Position numbers and translations under genes: made by a program. From contig NZ_CP090371.1 in the NCBI RefSeq assembly GCF_021431925.1, positions 1,364,001-1,428,000 on the forward strand: a stretch of DNA of 64,000 nt. Reading direction: 5' to 3'. The notes below the pieces were generated by a model. It did not search any database and was not told where the DNA came from. It saw nothing but the letters and a program-made list of their open reading frames with translations. Origin of the DNA: Halobaculum sp. CBA1158 (lineage in GTDB: Archaea; Halobacteriota; Halobacteria; Halobacteriales; Haloferacaceae). Shown here in pieces: positions 17,781 through 25,768 of the stretch (position 1 is its first letter; each line of letters starts with the position of its first letter).

Positions 17781-18446
17781 TCACTCGCGCGCCTCGCGGA
17801 GGAACCGCGCGGCGAGGACGCCGTAGCCGGTCGCGGCGATCAGGAGCTGCCACCCCGAGGTGGCGAGCGGGAACACCCGTTCCACGTCCTCGGGCTCGGC
17901 CCCGGGGGAGGGGTCGACGCCGGTGACGTAATGGGTGTTGTCGGTCGTCCGCACGGACTCAGGCTCCGACTCGGGCGCGAACTCGACGAACGTCTGGACG
18001 AACCCGCGCTGGTTCGAGAGGACCGCCCGTCCCTTGAGGGTGTAGAATCGGTCGTGGATCGGCCAGAGGAGGTTGACGCCGTTGAACGCGTAGTCGAGAC
18101 CGACGCCCGCGACCGAAAACGCCGCGATCGCGACCCAGGCCACGCCCGCGCCCGACGCCCCGAACCGGGCGAGGATCCACGACTCTGCTCGGACGCGCGT
18201 GTCGTACGCGAGCACCGCCGCGGCGATCGCAGGGAGGATCAGGTTGTGGCCGACGGCCCGGTGTGCGCCCGCGAGCACCGGCGAGAGGAACGAGTCGAGA
18301 TCCGGAAGCGCGGCCGCGATCAGGACGACCGCGACCGCCCGTCGGCCGAAGTGGTCGTCCCGCACGAGCGCCGCCGCGAGCAGTCCCGCCAGCCCCAGGT
18401 GGACGATCGTCGAGGGCACGCCACGCTCCAGGGCCGGCGGCGACAT
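17781..18446 (-). CDS. Membrane-bound metal-dependent hydrolase family protein (YdjM/DUF457-like)
   Basis: The 221-residue membrane protein carries the family motifs in order: STIVHLGLAGLLAAALVRDD (first His), ALPDLDSFLSPVLAG (Asp pair) and HRAVGHNLILP (two His). Four or five hydrophobic segments surround them. Members are predicted metal-dependent hydrolases of the membrane; no substrate is established. The C-terminal half has a long exterior loop (FVQTFVEFAPESEPESV) and a last helix. It is divergent from the HTH regulator and lies just upstream of the acetyltransferase gene. Confidence 0.82.
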   Translation of the reverse strand: MSPPALERGVPSTIVHLGLAGLLAAALVRDDHFGRRAVAVVLIAAALPDLDSFLSPVLAGAHRAVGHNLILPAIAAAVLAYDTRVRAESWILARFGASGAGVAWVAIAAFSVAGVGLDYAFNGVNLLWPIHDRFYTLKGRAVLSNQRGFVQTFVEFAPESEPESVRTTDNTHYVTGVDPSPGAEPEDVERVFPLATSGWQLLIAATGYGVLAARFLREARE

Positions 18447-18533
18447 GGTCGTTTCGGCGAGTTCGGTCGCGACCGCGGCGGCCCGGGACCGGTCTCCGAC
18501 ACGCTTACACGGTCGTCCCTCCTCCCGCCGGCA

Positions 18534-19253
18534 ATGAGCGTGGGCGAGGACGACGACGGCGCGCGCGCGGAGCTCGCCCGCCGGATCGCCGGCGAGATCA
18601 CCCTCTCGTCGGACCCGGGGGCGACCCTCCGGAAGTGGCGGACCGACTTCGGGGTGTCACAGACGGAACTCGCCGGCGAGCTGGGCGTCTCCTCGTCGGT
18701 GATCTCAGACTACGAGAGCGGCCGCCGGGAGTCGCCGGGGATCGGCCTGGTCTCGCGGGTCGTCACGGGACTGCTCGACATCGACGCTGCGCGCGGGGGC
18801 GCACGCATCCGCCAGTACGCCCGCGTCGTCAGCGCCGGATTCGAGTCCGACATCGTCCGCGACATCCGGGAGTACCCCGCCGCCGTCCCCACCGAACGGG
18901 TGTACGAGGCGCTCGACGCCACCGAGATCGCGCCCGGGGAACGCGACACGGTCAACGGCCACACCGTGATCAACTCCATCGAGGCGATCACGTCGCTGTC
19001 CTCGGAGGAGTTTTACCGGCTGTACGGCCAGTCCACCGACCGCGCGTTGGTGTTCACCGGCGTCACCCGGGGGGAGTCGCCGCTGGTGGCGTTGCGGGTG
19101 GTGACCCCGACACCAAACGCCGTGATCCTCCACGGGCTCGACGAGGGAGCGCTGTGGGATCACGCCGCCGCGCTGGCGCGGGTCGACGGCTTCTCGCTGG
19201 CCGTCTCGACGACGGATCTGGAGCCGGCGCTGGAGGTTCTTCGGTCGCTGTAA
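18534..19253 (+). CDS. XRE-family transcriptional regulator (COG1709-like)
   Basis: This 239-residue protein carries an XRE helix-turn-helix at about 34-75 (LRKWRTDFGVSQTELAGELG, then SSVISDYESGRRESPG). It is followed by a C-terminal domain of about 140 residues (GHTVINSIEAITSLSSEEFY; DRALVFTGVTRGESPLVALR). The same two-part layout is conserved across archaea, and I infer ligand- or partner-binding by the second part. The start at 18534 is the first ATG that precedes a plausible N-terminus. The gene converges with the thioredoxin gene; the two stop codons are three bases apart. Confidence 0.9.
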   Translation: MSVGEDDDGARAELARRIAGEITLSSDPGATLRKWRTDFGVSQTELAGELGVSSSVISDYESGRRESPGIGLVSRVVTGLLDIDAARGGARIRQYARVVSAGFESDIVRDIREYPAAVPTERVYEALDATEIAPGERDTVNGHTVINSIEAITSLSSEEFYRLYGQSTDRALVFTGVTRGESPLVALRVVTPTPNAVILHGLDEGALWDHAAALARVDGFSLAVSTTDLEPALEVLRSL

Positions 19254-19256
19254 GCC

Positions 19257-19718
19257 TCAGGAGTCGGCGGTCGCTCGGGCGTCCTCGACGAACTCCACGA
19301 TCCGTTCGGCCCCGACGAAGCCGTCCGCGATCCGACCCACCTCTCTCGGACCTCCCTCGTCGCCGCCCTCGGGTCGCTCTGTGCCTCGGTCGGTCTTGGA
19401 TTCCCTCTCGTCGGATCCCGCACGGAACAGGGCGAGCGTCGGCACCGACCGGATCGAGTGCTCGCTCACGAGCGAGGGGTCGGTCTGCGGGTTCACGAGC
19501 AGCACCGGCACGTCGGCCGCGCGGGCGACGCTGCCGAGGACGGGCTCGATGCTCTGACACAGCGTGCAGCCCTTGGTGTAGAAGTCGACGAGCACGAGGT
19601 CGTGCTCGGCGACGGCCTCGCGGAGTTCCCCGGGGAACTCGCGCGCGTCCACGTCCCGCGGGGCGGGCGTCGTCGTCGCCGCCGCGTCGCCGCCGGCGGT
19701 CGCTGAGGTGTCGCTCAT
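19257..19718 (-). CDS. Thioredoxin-fold protein with CTLC active site
   Basis: The 153-residue protein has the thioredoxin strand and active site DLVLVDFYTKGCTLCQSIEP (Cys51, Cys54) and the cis-proline loop HSIRSVPTLALFRAG. The final helix follows (AERIVEFVEDARA). Between the last strands there is a hydrophilic insert rich in Glu, Gly and Arg (about 104-125). An Ala/Thr-rich disordered N-terminus of about 20 residues precedes the fold. No signal peptide or membrane anchor is present, so it should be a cytosolic thiol oxidoreductase. CTLC is a less common active-site dipeptide than CGPC, so its redox potential may differ. Confidence 0.9.
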   Translation of the reverse strand: MSDTSATAGGDAAATTTPAPRDVDAREFPGELREAVAEHDLVLVDFYTKGCTLCQSIEPVLGSVARAADVPVLLVNPQTDPSLVSEHSIRSVPTLALFRAGSDERESKTDRGTERPEGGDEGGPREVGRIADGFVGAERIVEFVEDARATADS

Positions 19719-19863
19719 GGCCAGAGATCGGCGACGGAGGGTGAAAGGCGTTGCAGTCGCGTGTGCGGTCGGCGCACCGCCGCGCGACCCGGACCGTCGA
19801 CGGTCCGGGTCGTCGCGAGCGTCGTGGCCGCCGTGATCGCCACGCCGACGAGACGGGCGTCGA

Positions 19864-21201
19864 TTACTCGACGTAGTCGTACTTCCGCTCGCTCATCCGG
19901 CCCCAGCCGGTGAACACGAACTCGCCGTCGGGCTGAGTGAACTCCTCCAGCTCCACGTCCATGTCGTGGTTGTGGCGGTCGTGGACCTGCTCGTACTCGT
20001 CGTACGAGAGGTCGTAGCGGCGCGCGAGCTGATCCTCGAGATTCAGCGCCTCGATCTCCCCGCGCCAGTCGTCGGCGACGGTCTCGGCGTGGATCTCGGC
20101 CTGCGCGCCCGAACCGTACGACGCGACGAGGAGCTTCTGCCCCTCCAGGTCGATGTCGTTCGCAGCGGCGTGGCGCAGCGCCGAGGTGCGCGCGAGGTGG
20201 ACCGAGCCGGTGTACCAGTTGCCCACGCGCCGGGAGATGTCGAGCGTCGGTTCGATCGTGTCGGCGTACCACGACTGGTACTCCTCGGTCTCCTTCAGGT
20301 CGTCCATGTACGCCCGAATGGCCTCCTCGTAGTGCTCCCAGTCGTCGAACTCCTCCTCGCGGGGCTGGCGGCCGATCCGGCCCTCGAGGGCGTCCTCGAT
20401 GTCGGTGTCGCGGATCATGTGGCGGTAGCCGAGCAGGCCCGCTTTGCGGACCATCCCCGGGAACGGCGTGTGAAACGGGACGTACGCGAAGTCGTCGGGG
20501 TGGGCGTCCCACGCGACCGACTCGAAGTCAGTCAGCGCCTCGCGCATCCGCGCGAGGTACACCTGCATCGAGCGCTTGCCGTCCACGCTCGGGAACTGCT
20601 GGTTCGGCTTCAGGAAGTCGGTCTCGTCGGCGCTGCCGTACCCCTGCTCGGTCGAGAGTTCGACGATCGACGGGTCCTCGTCGATGAGCATCGCGACCGC
20701 GCCCGCGCCCTGGGTCGCCTCCCCGGGGTCGCCGCGGGCGTACAGCGCCGTGTCGGTGGCGATCACCAGCGCCGCGCGACCGCGGTTGCGCCCCGCCTTG
20801 ATCCAGTTGTACGCGTCGTCGATGCTCTGGGTGCCGGCGACGCACGCGAACTTCCGCTCGCCCTTGTTCGCGTGGTGGAAGTCGCCGTCGTACACCTGCT
20901 CCAGACAGCCCGCGATGTACGTCGAGACGGGCTTGGAGTTGTCGAACGCCGACTCCGTGGCCACGTCGATGCGGCCGATGTCCTGCGGGTCCAGGTTCTT
21001 GCGGTCGATCAGGCGCTTGGCCGCGTTCGCGCCCATGGTGACGATGTCCTCGTAGGCGTCGGGGAACGAGGAGGTCTCCAGCCCGAGCCCCTTCGTGTAC
21101 TTGCCCGGGTCCTCGCCCTTCGCCGGCGCGAACGTCCCCGGGAGGTCTAGCTTGAGCTTCCCGGTCCAGATCTCGATGGCGTCGATGCCGACTGCTGTCA
21201 T
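19864..21201 (-). CDS. hmgB: Hydroxymethylglutaryl-CoA synthase
   Basis: The 445-residue enzyme condenses acetyl-CoA and acetoacetyl-CoA to HMG-CoA, the committed entry to the mevalonate pathway that supplies archaeal isoprenoid lipids and carotenoids. Seen: the general-base glutamate in ATESAFDNSKP (Glu83), the catalytic cysteine in GERKFACVAGTQ (Cys120), a Gly-rich SYGSGAQAEI near the end and YVPFHTPFPGMVRKA, which holds the conserved histidine. The length fits archaeal and eukaryal HMGS-like proteins rather than the shorter thermophile type. It starts MTAVGIDAIEIWTGKLKL, as expected for haloarchaeal members. Confidence 0.97.
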   Translation of the reverse strand: MTAVGIDAIEIWTGKLKLDLPGTFAPAKGEDPGKYTKGLGLETSSFPDAYEDIVTMGANAAKRLIDRKNLDPQDIGRIDVATESAFDNSKPVSTYIAGCLEQVYDGDFHHANKGERKFACVAGTQSIDDAYNWIKAGRNRGRAALVIATDTALYARGDPGEATQGAGAVAMLIDEDPSIVELSTEQGYGSADETDFLKPNQQFPSVDGKRSMQVYLARMREALTDFESVAWDAHPDDFAYVPFHTPFPGMVRKAGLLGYRHMIRDTDIEDALEGRIGRQPREEEFDDWEHYEEAIRAYMDDLKETEEYQSWYADTIEPTLDISRRVGNWYTGSVHLARTSALRHAAANDIDLEGQKLLVASYGSGAQAEIHAETVADDWRGEIEALNLEDQLARRYDLSYDEYEQVHDRHNHDMDVELEEFTQPDGEFVFTGWGRMSERKYDYVE

Positions 21202-21270
21202 GAACGGCGGTACGGAGAACTGGGTTGTAGGTCTGTCGATGGTGAGATACGTCGATCGTCGAATCCGCAG

Positions 21271-23355
21271 TCAGGCGGTGAAGCTGAACGTGTACGTACC
21301 GGTAGTCCCGTCTGCAAGTTCGTAACCGACCGTTACGGTTACCGTCTCACCAGAGAGGTCGCGCGGACTCCCCCCGCCGTTGACGAACTGGTACAGGTAG
21401 ACATCGGCAGTATCTCCGTCCGCCAGTTGTGCGAGGTTGTCGAGCACAGCCGTCTGACCGATGTCGATCCGCGGTCCCTCCTCGATGTACCCGTCTTCCG
21501 GATCGTTACGGGCAGTCGGATCGCCAACGACGTTGAAGAACGCCTCTCGGTTGTACTGACCATCACTACCGTTGTTCTCGACGTATCCAGCCGTGGATCC
21601 GCTGGTCGTGTCATCCACGGTCAGGTTCGTGATGTCCATCTCCTGTCCCGCGGTGTTCTCCAGCGTGAAGACGACGCCCGAGCCGTCGCCGTCGGGGCTC
21701 GATGTCGTTCCACTCCCGGACACGTACTGCAGGTCGGCGGTGCTGCCACCTCCGCCTCCTCCAGCCGCCCCACACGAAACGGTCCGCTGATCGTTCAGCC
21801 CTACGAAGTACTGCTCGTTGAGGCCGTTGTCGAACTCGTAGGTGGTGACGAAGAACTCGTCCTGATTGAGGGCGGCGTCGTAGTCGTAACAGACGTACCG
21901 CGTTACGTTCGGCTGGAACTCGATGGTCGCGTCCTCGAACGGACCGCCGATGTCGAGCGTCGGCGACTCAGCCGCCGTCGTCACCACCGCTTGGGTGGGA
22001 TTGTTTCCGCCCGACTGCGCGAAGAAGTTGATCCGGGCTCGCGAGGAGTTCACCGTCTGGCCACCGCGGTTCTCCAGTTCTAATACTGCGATCGAGTTGT
22101 CGTTTTGCTTCCGATAGGAGTCGACGAGGACGACCGAATCCGGGGGGTTGGGATCATTCGCAGACCCGTCTCCGCCGCCGCTCCCGGCGTTCACCCCGAC
22201 TGTCGTGTCGGCGTCCTCGGGCGTCGAGGCGTCGAAGCCGCCCAGTCCGTCGTAGCTGAAGTTCAACGTCTCGTCCCCGGTCGCGTCGGGGGTGTACTCG
22301 AACACCGCCCGCCCCTCGCCGTCGGTGACGACGGACGAGTCGGCCAACTCGCCCGAGGCGTTCGTCTCGCCCTCGACGGCGACGTCGCTGACGGGGTTGC
22401 CGTACCTGTCTCGGACCTCGACGACGACCTCGCGGGTGTCGCCGACGGACGTTGTGCCGGGCGCTCGCTCGACGTCGATGTACGCCGGATCCGGCGACTC
22501 GCGATCGGAGGGGCCAACATCGACGACGGCGATCCCCAACGAGTAGTTCCGACTGTCGTTCAGTTCGACCGTGACGGTGTCAGCGACGGGTCCCGGGGAG
22601 ACCGACTCGACGTACCCGTTATTCTCCACGTCCAACAGCTCCGGTCCGGCCCACTCGGCTGCCGACCGCGTCGTCGGAACCGTGATGTCCATCGTCCCGT
22701 TGACGCGCTCGCGACGCGTGACGACGCTGACCGCGGAGGGGTCGACCGAGACCGACGAGACGCCGTTGCGGTCGAGGTCCCCGCGGACGAGCACCAGCGT
22801 GATGCGGTCGCCGTCGATCAGTTGTTGGTCGGTGACGTTGAGCGAGCGGCCCGAGGGGAACTCGTTGCGGAGGCCGCCGGGTTCGTACCGCGTCGTCGGG
22901 GCCTCGCGGTAGAGGTTGTACCGCGGCTCGTAGGTGAGAAAGCGGGTGTCGAACGAGCCCGCGGTGCCCCAGTAGTCGTTCGCCTCCGAGTCGCCGACCA
23001 CCTCGACGCCCTCCAGCGTCGCGTTCGGCGTCGATCCGTTCGTCCGTAGCGTTCCGGAGGCCGGCGGCGGATTCACGAAGAACGCCCGGCTCGGGTAGCG
23101 AGTCCCCAGCGACACGGTCGTCGGCGTGGCGTCGCCGGTCCGGCCGGTCGCGACGATACCGTTCGACAGCTCGACCATGTCGGTCTGCACCTCCTGGTTG
23201 TGGAGGAACTCGACCTCGCGGTTCTGGTCGGGGACGACCGTCGCCTGATACGTCGAGAGGGCGACGATGAGGAACCCGAAGAGGATCACCGCACCGATCT
23301 GCACCGTGACGGCGCGCTCGCGCTCCGGTGACCCGTCGGATCCCCCCCGTGACAT
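21271..23355 (-). CDS. Large pilin-like surface protein with Ig-like domains
   Basis: The 694-residue protein has a short charged N-terminus and then ERERAVTVQIGAVILFGFLI, a class III (type IV pilin-like) signal with one helix. The rest is extracellular beta-rich sequence with many NxS/T sites. A Big-1/Ig-like domain lies at about 325-385 (PVSDVAVEGETNASGELADS; GRAVFEYTPDATGDETLNFS). Further beta domains follow a GSGGGDGSANDPNPP linker, and a second linker is GAAGGGGGGST. The 3' third (21271-22170) has visibly lower GC than the rest. A GTG six bases upstream is in frame, but the TATA box spacing favours the ATG at 23355. Role in adhesion or the cell surface is inferred. Confidence 0.82.
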   Translation of the reverse strand: MSRGGSDGSPERERAVTVQIGAVILFGFLIVALSTYQATVVPDQNREVEFLHNQEVQTDMVELSNGIVATGRTGDATPTTVSLGTRYPSRAFFVNPPPASGTLRTNGSTPNATLEGVEVVGDSEANDYWGTAGSFDTRFLTYEPRYNLYREAPTTRYEPGGLRNEFPSGRSLNVTDQQLIDGDRITLVLVRGDLDRNGVSSVSVDPSAVSVVTRRERVNGTMDITVPTTRSAAEWAGPELLDVENNGYVESVSPGPVADTVTVELNDSRNYSLGIAVVDVGPSDRESPDPAYIDVERAPGTTSVGDTREVVVEVRDRYGNPVSDVAVEGETNASGELADSSVVTDGEGRAVFEYTPDATGDETLNFSYDGLGGFDASTPEDADTTVGVNAGSGGGDGSANDPNPPDSVVLVDSYRKQNDNSIAVLELENRGGQTVNSSRARINFFAQSGGNNPTQAVVTTAAESPTLDIGGPFEDATIEFQPNVTRYVCYDYDAALNQDEFFVTTYEFDNGLNEQYFVGLNDQRTVSCGAAGGGGGGSTADLQYVSGSGTTSSPDGDGSGVVFTLENTAGQEMDITNLTVDDTTSGSTAGYVENNGSDGQYNREAFFNVVGDPTARNDPEDGYIEEGPRIDIGQTAVLDNLAQLADGDTADVYLYQFVNGGGSPRDLSGETVTVTVGYELADGTTGTYTFSFTA

Positions 23356-23378
23356 ACGCACCGCTACCCGTCGGAACG

Positions 23379-23387
23379 CTAAAAAGG
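23379..23387 (-). promoter_or_regulatory. TATA box of the pilin-like surface protein gene
   Basis: The minus strand reads CCTTTTTAG, 24-32 bases before the ATG at 23355; this decides between ATG 23355 and GTG 23361. Confidence 0.5.
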
Positions 23388-23412
23388 AATGGGAGACGTT
23401 CTGGACCGGCGC

Positions 23413-23994
23413 TCAGCCGTCGTCCTCCTCGACGACCTCGGGGTCGGACATGGCCGACTGCAGCGAGTCGAGCCCGTTGGCCCACTCGGAGACGAGACCG
23501 TACTCCAGATCCTCGACGGTCTCCATGGGCAGTTCGTCGCCGTCGATGATCCGGGTGCCGGCCTGCACGAGGTAGCCCAGGGCGGCGTCGACGTCCTCCT
23601 CGGCCTCGGCGGCCGCGGCGGCCTCGACGTACTCGGCGACGGTGGCCTCGTCGGCGGGGCCGCCGACGACGTACTCCTCGGCGCTGTAGAACACGCACAC
23701 GAGGCTGGTCTGGACGCCGTCGATCAGCATCGCCTTCTCCTCGTCGGCGATGTCGACCTCGTCGAGCACGATGTCGCGGATGTCCGCGATCTCCCCGACC
23801 GCCTCGTCCTCGCTCAGTCGGTCGTCGTCGTAGGCGGCGACCACCTTCGCGACCGCGATCGCCGTGTCGTCCTGAAGGTTGAGCAGCAACCGCGCGGAGT
23901 CCTCGTCCTCCGGGTCGAGGTCCTCCCCCGCGACGCGGTCGAGCCAGTTCTGCCACCGGTCAGCGGTGTAGAACGTCTCCTCGGAATCGCTCAT
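23413..23994 (-). CDS. DUF2150 family protein
   Basis: This 193-residue acidic cytosolic protein begins SEETFYTADRWQNWLDRV and continues with the conserved helical stretch LNLQDDTAIAVAKVVAAYDD. It then has IVLDEVDIADEEKAMLIDGV and a Cys-containing core (QTSLVCVFYSAEEYVVG). This is the euryarchaeal DUF2150 family, whose function is unknown. The start at ATG 23994 is preferred over GTG 24000; a CATATCA patch lies 24-30 bases before it. Its C-terminus is a run of acidic residues. Confidence 0.9.
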   Translation of the reverse strand: MSDSEETFYTADRWQNWLDRVAGEDLDPEDEDSARLLLNLQDDTAIAVAKVVAAYDDDRLSEDEAVGEIADIRDIVLDEVDIADEEKAMLIDGVQTSLVCVFYSAEEYVVGGPADEATVAEYVEAAAAAEAEEDVDAALGYLVQAGTRIIDGDELPMETVEDLEYGLVSEWANGLDSLQSAMSDPEVVEEDDG

Positions 23995-24119
23995 ACCCAC
24001 ACGGTTTCGGCCTGCATTGATATGCCTTTCTTATCCCCGAACGCGGAGCGAGAGACGCCCACGCACGGCGATTCCTGCGGCCGAATTCGGCCGGTCGCGT
24101 CGTCGGCGACGGTGGCGGT

Positions 24120-24179
24120 AGCGGCGTCAGCGCCGGCGTCAGCGACGGCGTCGCGCCGCCGTCGCGCTGCCGTCGCGCC
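24120..24179. repeat. Five degenerate tandem 12-base units
   Basis: Units start at 24120, 24132, 24144, 24156 and 24168. The first two differ at two positions (AGCGGCGTCAGC, GCCGGCGTCAGC) and the later ones drift (GACGGCGTCGCG). They sit between the DUF2150 promoter and the end of the TatD-family gene, in a 240-base gap that otherwise holds nothing I can identify. Confidence 0.7.
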
Positions 24180-24234
24180 GCCGCACGATCACGTCGTTGC
24201 GTGGTCACGGTACCTCGGTCTCAGCCGACTCAGT

Positions 24235-25092
24235 TCACTCCGCGTCGGCCAGCGTCGCCTCGGTGTCGATCTCGTACACCGCCCGCGGCGTCTCGACGTG
24301 GGCGGTCCGCACGGCCTCGTCGTATCCCTCCTCCAGTAGCCACCGGACCCGCCGCGGGACGGTTTTCGGACCCATCACCATCCCCGGCTTCTCCGGGTCG
24401 TCGACGAAGTCCGTCTCCATCAGGAACGGCGCTCCGGACTCGGCGGCCCGACGGAGCCGGTCTTTCTCGCTCATCACGCTCGGCGTCGGTCCGGCGAGTC
24501 GTCCGGCCGCGTAGTGTTTCACGACCCGCTTCGGGTCCATCCCCGCCTCCGCCGCCCACGTCGCGATCTCGGAGAGGTCCTCGCTGGCCTCGGTGTGGAG
24601 TTGCACCGGACAGTCCAGCTCGGCTCCGTGCTCGAACGCCCGGCGCATCACGGCGTTCGAAGCGTTCCAGACGGCGTCGCTCACCTCGTAGTGCGGCCGC
24701 CCCGACTTGAGTCCCAGCGCGCGCCCCTCGGCGACGTACTCGGCGGCCACGTCGATCCCGTCGCACATCAGCGACCGCGCCTCCTCGGGGTCGTACCCCT
24801 CGTCGTCGACGAGCCGCGAGACAAGACCGGGGTGGACGCCGAGGACGGCCCACGCCGTGCCGCGGAGTCGCTCGCTCGCGGCCGCGACGGCGTCCAGGGT
24901 CGCCTCGAACGCCCGCCGGAAGTCCTCGCGCTCGCTCGGAATCGGTCCCAGGAGCCAGGAGGGCTTGTTGACGACGATCAGGTGCGTCCCGCCCAGGCGC
25001 GCGAAGTCGTCGACCGCGTCCATCCCGCGGCCGTGCTCCGGGTCGAGGTGGAGGTGGTCGTCCAGGACGGGCGTGCCGAGGTCCTCGCTCAT
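24235..25092 (-). CDS. TatD-family metal-dependent hydrolase (archaeal, COG1099-like)
   Basis: The 285-residue TIM-barrel hydrolase has a first metal motif at the N-terminus (VLDDHLHLDPEHGRGMDAVD), a mid-barrel GVHPGLVSRL and later metal histidines in CPVQLHTEASEDL and RVVKHYAAG. It closes with an aspartate motif, PFLMETDFVDDP. Members resemble TatD nucleases and other amidohydrolase-fold enzymes; this archaeal branch has no established substrate. The length is usual for the branch. It is divided from the pilin-like gene upstream by 57 bases and shares its orientation. Confidence 0.88.
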   Translation of the reverse strand: MSEDLGTPVLDDHLHLDPEHGRGMDAVDDFARLGGTHLIVVNKPSWLLGPIPSEREDFRRAFEATLDAVAAASERLRGTAWAVLGVHPGLVSRLVDDEGYDPEEARSLMCDGIDVAAEYVAEGRALGLKSGRPHYEVSDAVWNASNAVMRRAFEHGAELDCPVQLHTEASEDLSEIATWAAEAGMDPKRVVKHYAAGRLAGPTPSVMSEKDRLRRAAESGAPFLMETDFVDDPEKPGMVMGPKTVPRRVRWLLEEGYDEAVRTAHVETPRAVYEIDTEATLADAE

Positions 25093-25149
25093 GCGACCCG
25101 GTTGGACGCCGACCCGCGAAAAGCCTCCGGGGTCGATCGGCCCGGTCGG

Positions 25150-25608
25150 TCAGTACGGCGTTCGACCGCGCGCGAGGATCCGCGTCCGCTCCCCGTCGGG
25201 ACTCGACCACACCAGCCGAACGGCGGTTCCAGACGAGACGGTCCCGCCGGTGTCCTCGCCGAGCACGATCGAGTCGCCCGCGCCGATCGGGTACTCGGAC
25301 TCCGGCACCACGTGTTCGGGTCCGCCGTCGGCGACGAGCGAGACGTTCCCGGTCCGCTCCCCGGTGATCGTCCGCCCGCCGGTGACGGTCGCGACGACCT
25401 CGTACCCGACGCCGGCCGTGCGGTAGGTGAAGTCCACCGACACCTGCGGCCCGCCGGTCCGCAGACCGCCCGCGAACCCGAGCATCGCCGCGCCGACTAC
25501 CGCCGCCAGCACCACCGTGATCGCGACCATCGTCACCGTCGCGATCGCCGGCGTCACTGCTCTGTCCGAACTCCTCGGTCGGTCCGCTGGTGATCCCGTG
25601 AGTGCCAT
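25150..25608 (-). CDS. Type IV pilin-like protein (archaeal pilin N-terminal domain)
   Basis: The 152-residue protein has the archaeal pilin signal: a charged N-terminus (PADRPRSSDR) followed by AVTPAIATVTMVAITVVLAA, cut before the Ala-Val by the prepilin peptidase PibD in known cases. The helix runs to about residue 48. The rest is a beta-rich head (VSVDFTYRTAGVGYEVVATV; NVSLVADGGPEHVVPESEYP) with one NxS site. It is likely a minor pilin or adhesin that is assembled or left in the membrane. The gene stands alone, 57 bases before the TatD-family gene. Confidence 0.88.
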   Translation of the reverse strand: MALTGSPADRPRSSDRAVTPAIATVTMVAITVVLAAVVGAAMLGFAGGLRTGGPQVSVDFTYRTAGVGYEVVATVTGGRTITGERTGNVSLVADGGPEHVVPESEYPIGAGDSIVLGEDTGGTVSSGTAVRLVWSSPDGERTRILARGRTPY

Positions 25609-25737
25609 CGTCGGATCGGGTCCCCCAGCGACGTGTCCCGACTGTCGGCGACTCCTCGGAGGGGGTTGTTAATGCTACTGCCGGAAAAATCGCATCTGAT
25701 AACCGTACGGCTGTGCCGATCGTCGGCCGTCCACAAC

Positions 25738-25745
25738 CACTAAAC
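25738..25745 (+). promoter_or_regulatory. Promoter of rfcL with small inverted repeat
   Basis: CACTAAAC lies 24-31 bases before the ATG at 25769. Between it and the start is an inverted repeat (CCCGC at 25752-25756, GCGGG at 25762-25766) that would cover the expected start of transcription. Confidence 0.45.
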
Positions 25746-25768
25746 GCGGTTCCCGCCTACCGCGGGTA

